Part shown: piece by piece, positions 53,560 through 57,563 of the stretch
How positions within the stretch are numbered: the stretch's first letter is position 1
How the letters are laid out: every line of letters starts with the position of its first letter
DNA from: Chryseobacterium indologenes
Lineage (GTDB): Bacteria > Bacteroidota > Bacteroidia > Flavobacteriales > Weeksellaceae
Reading direction: 5' to 3'
DNA: 57,563 bases
Assembly (NCBI GenBank): GCA_002439165.1
Contig: DJTE01000015.1
Span: forward strand, 1-57,563
Made by a program: the position numbers and the translations under genes
Notes under the pieces: generated by a model
Seen by the model: the letters and a program-made list of their open reading frames with translations, nothing else
What the model was told of the DNA's origin: nothing
Database searches by the model: none

Positions 53560-55029
53560 ATGAAGAAGAAATATTTTTTTATTTTCGGAATAGCTGCAGC
53601 TCTTATTTTTATTTCTGTTCCACTGATCCACGTTTTAAAAACAAAATGGAATGAATCAGATCATAGAGAAGATATTCCTAAAGGATATACCAATGATGCC
53701 AGCCAGCTCAATTTAACCAGGATAGACACCCTTATAAAAGTTCCGTCATCAAAACCGGAAATTGAGAATCAACTCCGTCAAATTCTGAAATACGCAAAAG
53801 AGAAAAAGTTAAAGATATCAATTGCGGGTGCACAACACAGCATGGGTGGTCATACGATCTATCCGGGAGGTATTCTGCTTAATATGCTTCCTTACAAACA
53901 AATGGAACTGGATGTAAAGAATAATATCCTGACCATTGGTTCCGGAGCTCTTTGGGAAGATGCGTTGAAATACCTTGATCAATACGAAAAATCGGTTGCT
54001 GTAATGCAGGCTTTCAGTTCATTCTCCGTAGGCGGATCAATCAGTGTAAACGGCCACGGATGGCAAAAGAATCTTCCTCCCATTTCTTCAAGCATTATTT
54101 CATTTACTTTAATGAAAGAAGACGGGAAAATCATTACCTGCAGCAGAGAAGAAAACACTGAACTTTTTAAACTGGTAATCGGAGGTTATGGACTTTTCGG
54201 AATTATCCTTGATGTTAAGTTAAAGGTTGTTGACAATATTGCTTTGCAATACAAATACATCCGGTTAAACGCAGAAAATTATCCCGACTATTATCAAAAA
54301 TTTATCTCCAACAATCCTGATGTACACCTTGTTTTCGGAAGACTGAGAATTTCCGACAAACATTTTCTGGAAGAAGCTACGATCAATTATTTTGAAAAAG
54401 TGAATGAAAAACCATACTCTCTTCCTGTACAAAATGCAAAAAATGAAGAGACCAAACGGCTTGTTTTCAGAAGTTCTGTAAACAGTGAATATGGAAAAAG
54501 GCTGCGCTGGGATCTGGAAACAGGAATGAATAAAATGACTAAAAATGCAGTATATTCCCGAAATGAACTGCTGAACGATCATGTTTCTCTTATTGAGAAT
54601 AAAGATCCTCATTCTACTGATCTGCTTCAGGAATATTTTATCCCTGAAAGAAATTTCAAACAGTTTATCAAAGATATCAAGCCGGTCCTCCAGAAATCAG
54701 AATTGGATCTGCTTAATATCACCATCCGTGCTGTAAACAAAGATGAAGACAGCTATATGAATTATGCAAGAGAAAATGTATTCGGATTTGTCTTTCTTTT
54801 TAATCAGAAAAAAACGGATAAACAGGAAAATGCGATGAAGCTTCTGACCAATGATCTTGTAGATATTACGATTAAAAATGAAGGAACTTTCTATCTTCCC
54901 TACCGCCTGCACATTGGTAAGATAAAAATGAGAAATGTATATCCTCAGGCCGCAACTTTTTTTGAGCTGAAAAGAAAATACGATCCTCAGGAAGTTTTCG
55001 ACAATAAATTTTATCAGCACTATAAATAA
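53560..55029 (+). CDS. Membrane-anchored FAD-linked oxidoreductase, aldonolactone/alditol-oxidase type
   Basis: 489 aa. One N-terminal anchor helix (5-22) is followed by an FAD-binding type-4 domain: KLKISIAGAQHSMGGHT (with His, the possible flavin link), then ILNM-type strand, ALWEDALKYL, FSSFSVGGSISVNGHG and IIGGYGLFGIILDVKLK-like turn. The C-terminal region ends PQEVFDNKFYQHY, like the aldonolactone oxidase tail. The substrate is probably a sugar acid or polyol. It may be cotranscribed with the patatin-like gene. Confidence 0.82.
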   Translation: MKKKYFFIFGIAAALIFISVPLIHVLKTKWNESDHREDIPKGYTNDASQLNLTRIDTLIKVPSSKPEIENQLRQILKYAKEKKLKISIAGAQHSMGGHTIYPGGILLNMLPYKQMELDVKNNILTIGSGALWEDALKYLDQYEKSVAVMQAFSSFSVGGSISVNGHGWQKNLPPISSSIISFTLMKEDGKIITCSREENTELFKLVIGGYGLFGIILDVKLKVVDNIALQYKYIRLNAENYPDYYQKFISNNPDVHLVFGRLRISDKHFLEEATINYFEKVNEKPYSLPVQNAKNEETKRLVFRSSVNSEYGKRLRWDLETGMNKMTKNAVYSRNELLNDHVSLIENKDPHSTDLLQEYFIPERNFKQFIKDIKPVLQKSELDLLNITIRAVNKDEDSYMNYARENVFGFVFLFNQKKTDKQENAMKLLTNDLVDITIKNEGTFYLPYRLHIGKIKMRNVYPQAATFFELKRKYDPQEVFDNKFYQHYK

Positions 55030-55126
55030 AAACATTTACGGGAAGATGGCCGGCCCTGGCTTACAATGCCTCTGTTATTTATAATGAGCTGACTGAGGAA
55101 AAAGTTAAAATTTTAAATAAGAATAC

Positions 55127-55600
55127 ATGAACTGGATCATCAGAAGCACTAAAAAGGTAAAATTTCATACTAATCTTCAGGAGGTTCTGAAGCCTGTCTG
55201 GGAAGACCTCACGGCCTGTAACTGGATCCTCACCGATCTGGATTTCGTGTCTGACGATATGATCCCTATTGACTTTGACCATGATTTTTTTATTCTGAAT
55301 CATCAAAAATTTGAACAGATCTATAAAAGCAATACTCAGATGATCTGGGGAATAATAGCTGCCGTTCCTCCCGCTACCCAGACGGATTCACAATATATTT
55401 CCGGATTGTCTGCCGAAGACCCAGACGTATGGAAAAGCAATCACTTTTTTATTCGTGAAAGCATTCTGGAAATTACAGCTTTTGACAGTGGTTACACTGT
55501 TGTAAAATTTAAAGATGAGGGACTTTCTGACAAGTTCAGAGATTACTTCCGGGAGCAGGCGATAGATTTAGATGACTTTAGCAGAAAATATATCGGTTAA
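55127..55600 (+). CDS. Hypothetical protein, possibly DUF2691- or immunity-like
   Basis: 157 aa, cytosolic, acidic. Visible pattern: a Trp-rich N-terminus (WEDLTACNWILTDLDF), MIWGIIAAVPPATQ in the centre and FFIRESILEITAFDSGYTVV towards the end. It has the size and look of small immunity or DUF2691-type proteins, but I cannot assign it. It starts about 100 bases after the FAD oxidoreductase gene, with a hairpin after the stop. Confidence 0.5.
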   Translation: MNWIIRSTKKVKFHTNLQEVLKPVWEDLTACNWILTDLDFVSDDMIPIDFDHDFFILNHQKFEQIYKSNTQMIWGIIAAVPPATQTDSQYISGLSAEDPDVWKSNHFFIRESILEITAFDSGYTVVKFKDEGLSDKFRDYFREQAIDLDDFSRKYIG

Positions 55601-55640
55601 AATATAAAAGCTGCTGAAAAATTCCTATTAATAAAACAAT

Positions 55641-55683
55641 TTTCCCGAGCTGATAATTCATGAATAATTTCCAGCTCAGGAAA
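55641..55683. terminator. Bidirectional hairpin between convergent genes
   Basis: TTTCC-c-GAGCTG (55641-55652) pairs with CAGCTC-a-GGAAA (55672-55683) with one mismatch. The loop itself contains ATTCATGAAT. Confidence 0.55.
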
Positions 55684-55703
55684 TTCTTTACCTGGAACCC
55701 GAA

Positions 55704-56240
55704 TTAATTTATAAGAGAATCCAAAAATTCCAGATACATCGGAATGCTTCTTTCAATCCACTCTTCCGAAGGATCATTTTCGATTCCGTAGTACACAAAA
55801 GGTTCTCTGTAATCTGCCTTTATATAATCAAAGGTCAGTTCATAAGGCCGGAAAAGCTCATTCATTGTATATTTATACTTTCCTGAAGCTGTATAGCCTT
55901 CTTCATCAATTCCTGCCGTCACTGCCAGCGACATTTTTTTCCCACCGAGCCGGTAGCCGCTTTTGCTTCCGTAAGCCCAGCCATACAAAACGACTTCATC
56001 AAGCCATTTTTTCAGAAGCGGCGGGCTGCTGAACCAGTAAAAGGGAAACTGAAAAACAATTTTATCATAAGCCTCCATCAGCTTCTGCTCCCGGGCAACA
56101 TCTATTTTTTCATCCGGATATTCTTCATACAATGCATGAACGGTATACTTTTCAGGATATTTTTTTAATTCTTCGATCCATCTTTTATTAATCACAGATT
56201 TTTCCATATCCGGATGGATGACAATAACTAATGTTTTCAT
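55704..56240 (-). CDS. NAD(P)H-dependent flavodoxin-fold quinone reductase
   Basis: A 178-aa Flavodoxin_2 family protein. Family pattern: MKTLVIVIHPDMEKSVINKR at the start, then YDKIVFQFPFYWFSSPPLLK, KWLDEVVLYGWAYG and MSLAVTAGIDEEGY. It is closest to MdaB/KefF-type quinone or drug reductases. It is divergent from an HxlR regulator with a palindromic operator between them, the usual arrangement for electrophile- or quinone-induced reductases. Confidence 0.88.
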   Translation of the reverse strand: MKTLVIVIHPDMEKSVINKRWIEELKKYPEKYTVHALYEEYPDEKIDVAREQKLMEAYDKIVFQFPFYWFSSPPLLKKWLDEVVLYGWAYGSKSGYRLGGKKMSLAVTAGIDEEGYTASGKYKYTMNELFRPYELTFDYIKADYREPFVYYGIENDPSEEWIERSIPMYLEFLDSLIN

Positions 56241-56274
56241 TTATTAAGCTAATTTCTGCTACAAAATTAATATA

Positions 56275-56332
56275 TGTAACTTACATTTTGTACATTAGCT
56301 ACCTATTGTATGGTACTATAAAAAATGTAAGT
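56275..56332. promoter_or_regulatory. Probable HxlR operator, 11-bp inverted repeat
   Basis: ACTTACATTTT (56279-56289) is the exact reverse complement of AAAATGTAAGT (56322-56332). Within it, TGTAACTTACA (56275-56285) is also a palindrome. It spans the gap between the divergent reductase and HxlR starts and is the likely site of autoregulation. Confidence 0.6.
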
Positions 56333-56333
56333 A

Positions 56334-56696
56334 ATGACTAAAATAAAGGAAACTTCTACCAATTTTGCCAATAAAAAAGCTCTGGCTGACGAATGTCCTG
56401 AAGTGTATGCCTCAAACCTGATCGGAGGGCAGTGGTCTCTGGCTATCTGCTGTTACCTCATCAACGGAAAGCTCAGATTCGGGGAACTGAAGAAATGTCT
56501 TCCCAACATCACCGAACGTATGCTCACCCTTCAGCTCCGCAGGCTTGAGGAAGATCAGATCATCACCCGGACGGTTTACGCTGAAGTTCCTCCCCGGGTA
56601 GAATATGAACTTACAGCAATCGGATATCAGCTCAAAACTATTATTCTTGAACTTGAAAAATGGGGCAACGAACACAGACGTTCCATTCAAAAGTGA
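56334..56696 (+). CDS. HxlR family transcription regulator
   Basis: A 120-aa winged-helix regulator: GGQWSLAICCYLINGKLRFG, then ELKKCLPNITERMLTLQLRR, then VPPRVEYELTAIGYQL are the HxlR consensus. A Cys at residue 21 (ADECPEVY) is at the position of the redox Cys in this family (HypR/QorR/YodB). With the divergent quinone reductase this points to sensing of quinones or oxidants by that Cys. The ATG follows the operator repeat closely. Confidence 0.92.
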   Translation: MTKIKETSTNFANKKALADECPEVYASNLIGGQWSLAICCYLINGKLRFGELKKCLPNITERMLTLQLRRLEEDQIITRTVYAEVPPRVEYELTAIGYQLKTIILELEKWGNEHRRSIQK

Positions 56697-57008
56697 TCTT
56701 CTGATTCCGGAATGATTTAAAAAGAATGGAAATAAATGGAATATAACTCAACCCTGGTCCGGGTTAAGAGTTTCTCATTGATACGGATTTGAAGCTGAAT
56801 GAAGACTTAAAACTTCTGTAAATCAGATTATTTTAAAAATAAATGCTAATTTTTGGTGGGCTTATGATTTTCCTCTTTCTGTTTCCAGGCGTTTATGTGC
56901 ATTCTGTCACCCCAAACTGAAATTAATCCTACGAAATCGAATTTCATAAGAATATTTTAAACACGTTTTTTGTAAATTTAATCAGCATTATCCACCTAAT
57001 CTGATATT
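56697..57008. other. Intergenic region before the last gene
   Basis: About 310 bases with no gene. A near-consensus -7 box (TAAATTTA, 56973-56980) lies 28 bases before the ATG of the last gene. I see nothing else. Confidence 0.45.
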
Positions 57009-57518
57009 ATGAAAAACCCTGCTTTTTTAACCTGTATGGCAGCAGCTCTGTTTTGCGGAGCTTTTGTCAGTGCCCAAAAGATCTCTGACGGCCAAACGAT
57101 AGAAGTAAACGGAATGAGTGTTACTTTTTCCATCCTCAACAAAGAAAGTACAGAAGCAGGAGGAAAACCTTATGACCGCTATAAGGTTTCCGCATCTGTA
57201 AAGAATACAACAGATAAATTCTACAATATCCGGCTTTCCGCTTTTCCCCAGATCGTAAGTAATACCGGCCTTGTAGAGCTGAACTGCATCAATGCAACAG
57301 GAGCCAAACTGACCTCTAAAAAAATTGAACTGAAAATGAAGGCCCAGCTCATCAATGTAACGTATTCTGCTTATGACAGGTCCGGTAAACTGACAAACAG
57401 TATGATTCCGGTAACAGGCAGCTATTATTTCGATCCGGGAGATATCATCAGCGACAATGCCATTTTTATTGTTCCTCAGGGTGAAAAACCTGATGTTTCA
57501 GTACGAAGCTTACGATAG
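57009..57518 (+). CDS. Hypothetical secreted protein
   Basis: 169 aa with a signal peptide (1-22, ending GAFVSAQ). The rest is beta-rich: TIEVNGMSVTFSILN near the start, then KVSASVKNTTDKFYNIRLSA in the middle, and YYFDPGDIISDNAIFIVP near the end, an Ig-like or calycin-like look. No family is recognised. The stop lies 45 bases from the window end, so it is complete but its downstream neighbour is unseen. Confidence 0.6.
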   Translation: MKNPAFLTCMAAALFCGAFVSAQKISDGQTIEVNGMSVTFSILNKESTEAGGKPYDRYKVSASVKNTTDKFYNIRLSAFPQIVSNTGLVELNCINATGAKLTSKKIELKMKAQLINVTYSAYDRSGKLTNSMIPVTGSYYFDPGDIISDNAIFIVPQGEKPDVSVRSLR

Positions 57519-57563
57519 AAAAACCTCTTTTTATAAACTGCAGTAAGTTTTTGGGTTTGCGGC

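Noticed and set aside
1..57563. tRNA, rRNA, CRISPR arrays, insertion sequences, attachment sites or a replication origin
   Set aside because: I looked for CCA-ended cloverleaf segments, regular spaced repeats, transposase motifs and DnaA-box clusters and saw none; a covariance search could still find something missed by eye.

Overview
The window looks like the chromosome of a flavobacterium close to Chryseobacterium (Bacteroidota, Weeksellaceae). The DNA is AT-rich, and several genes are preceded by the Bacteroidota -7 box TAnnTTTG. The gene set is typical of the group: DUF6526, poxvirus-type topoisomerase IB, TPR-AraC membrane regulators, GEVED adhesin, SusC-type receptor fold and a complete urease cluster. 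I found no tRNA, rRNA, CRISPR array, transposase or prophage. The assignment comes from reading the sequence, with no database search.

Left part (0-16 kb): a DUF1826-like gene is followed by an adhesin locus. A minus-strand run of secreted proteins (180 aa, a 2573-aa GEVED-repeat adhesin, a 166-aa jelly-roll-like protein and a 172-aa protein built from two copies of a module that also ends the adhesin) lies between two closely related plus-strand TPR-transmembrane-AraC regulators. Decayed coding remnants sit on both sides, including a piece of a second adhesin C-terminus, which suggests that the regulator/adhesin unit was duplicated and one adhesin copy decayed. An unexplained structured inverted-repeat element precedes the second regulator.

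Middle (15.6-31.4 kb): an accessory pocket holds a SUKH-like protein, a YdeI-like protein, an alpha/beta-hydrolase remnant and a frameshifted TetA-type MFS remnant. It is followed by an Omp85-like barrel, an unrecognised 477-aa protein, mnmE with a probable near-leaderless promoter, a flavodoxin-fold oxidoreductase/saccharopine-dehydrogenase-like pair with a Crp-type regulator, Xaa-Pro aminopeptidase, and a DUF6526/small lipoprotein/topoisomerase IB cluster.

Urease block (30.5-42 kb, all minus strand): ureA, ureB, ureC, a 214-aa outer-membrane-type protein, ureE, ureF, ureG, ureD, a UreH-type nickel permease, a UT-family urea channel, a TonB-dependent receptor and an AraC regulator. Together these supply urea entry, enzyme, metallocentre assembly and probably nickel uptake across both membranes. 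All nine expected UreC active-site residues are visible.

Right part (42-57.5 kb): pruA; a TraB/GumN protein between two small lipoproteins; a third TPR-AraC regulator; a secreted thioredoxin-fold protein; fabH divergent from corA; a patatin-like lipase next to a membrane-anchored FAD oxidoreductase; a hypothetical protein; an HxlR regulator divergent from a flavodoxin-fold quinone reductase across a palindromic operator; and a secreted hypothetical protein. Intergenic regions carry several families of short palindromic or tandem repeats and many clear hairpin terminators.
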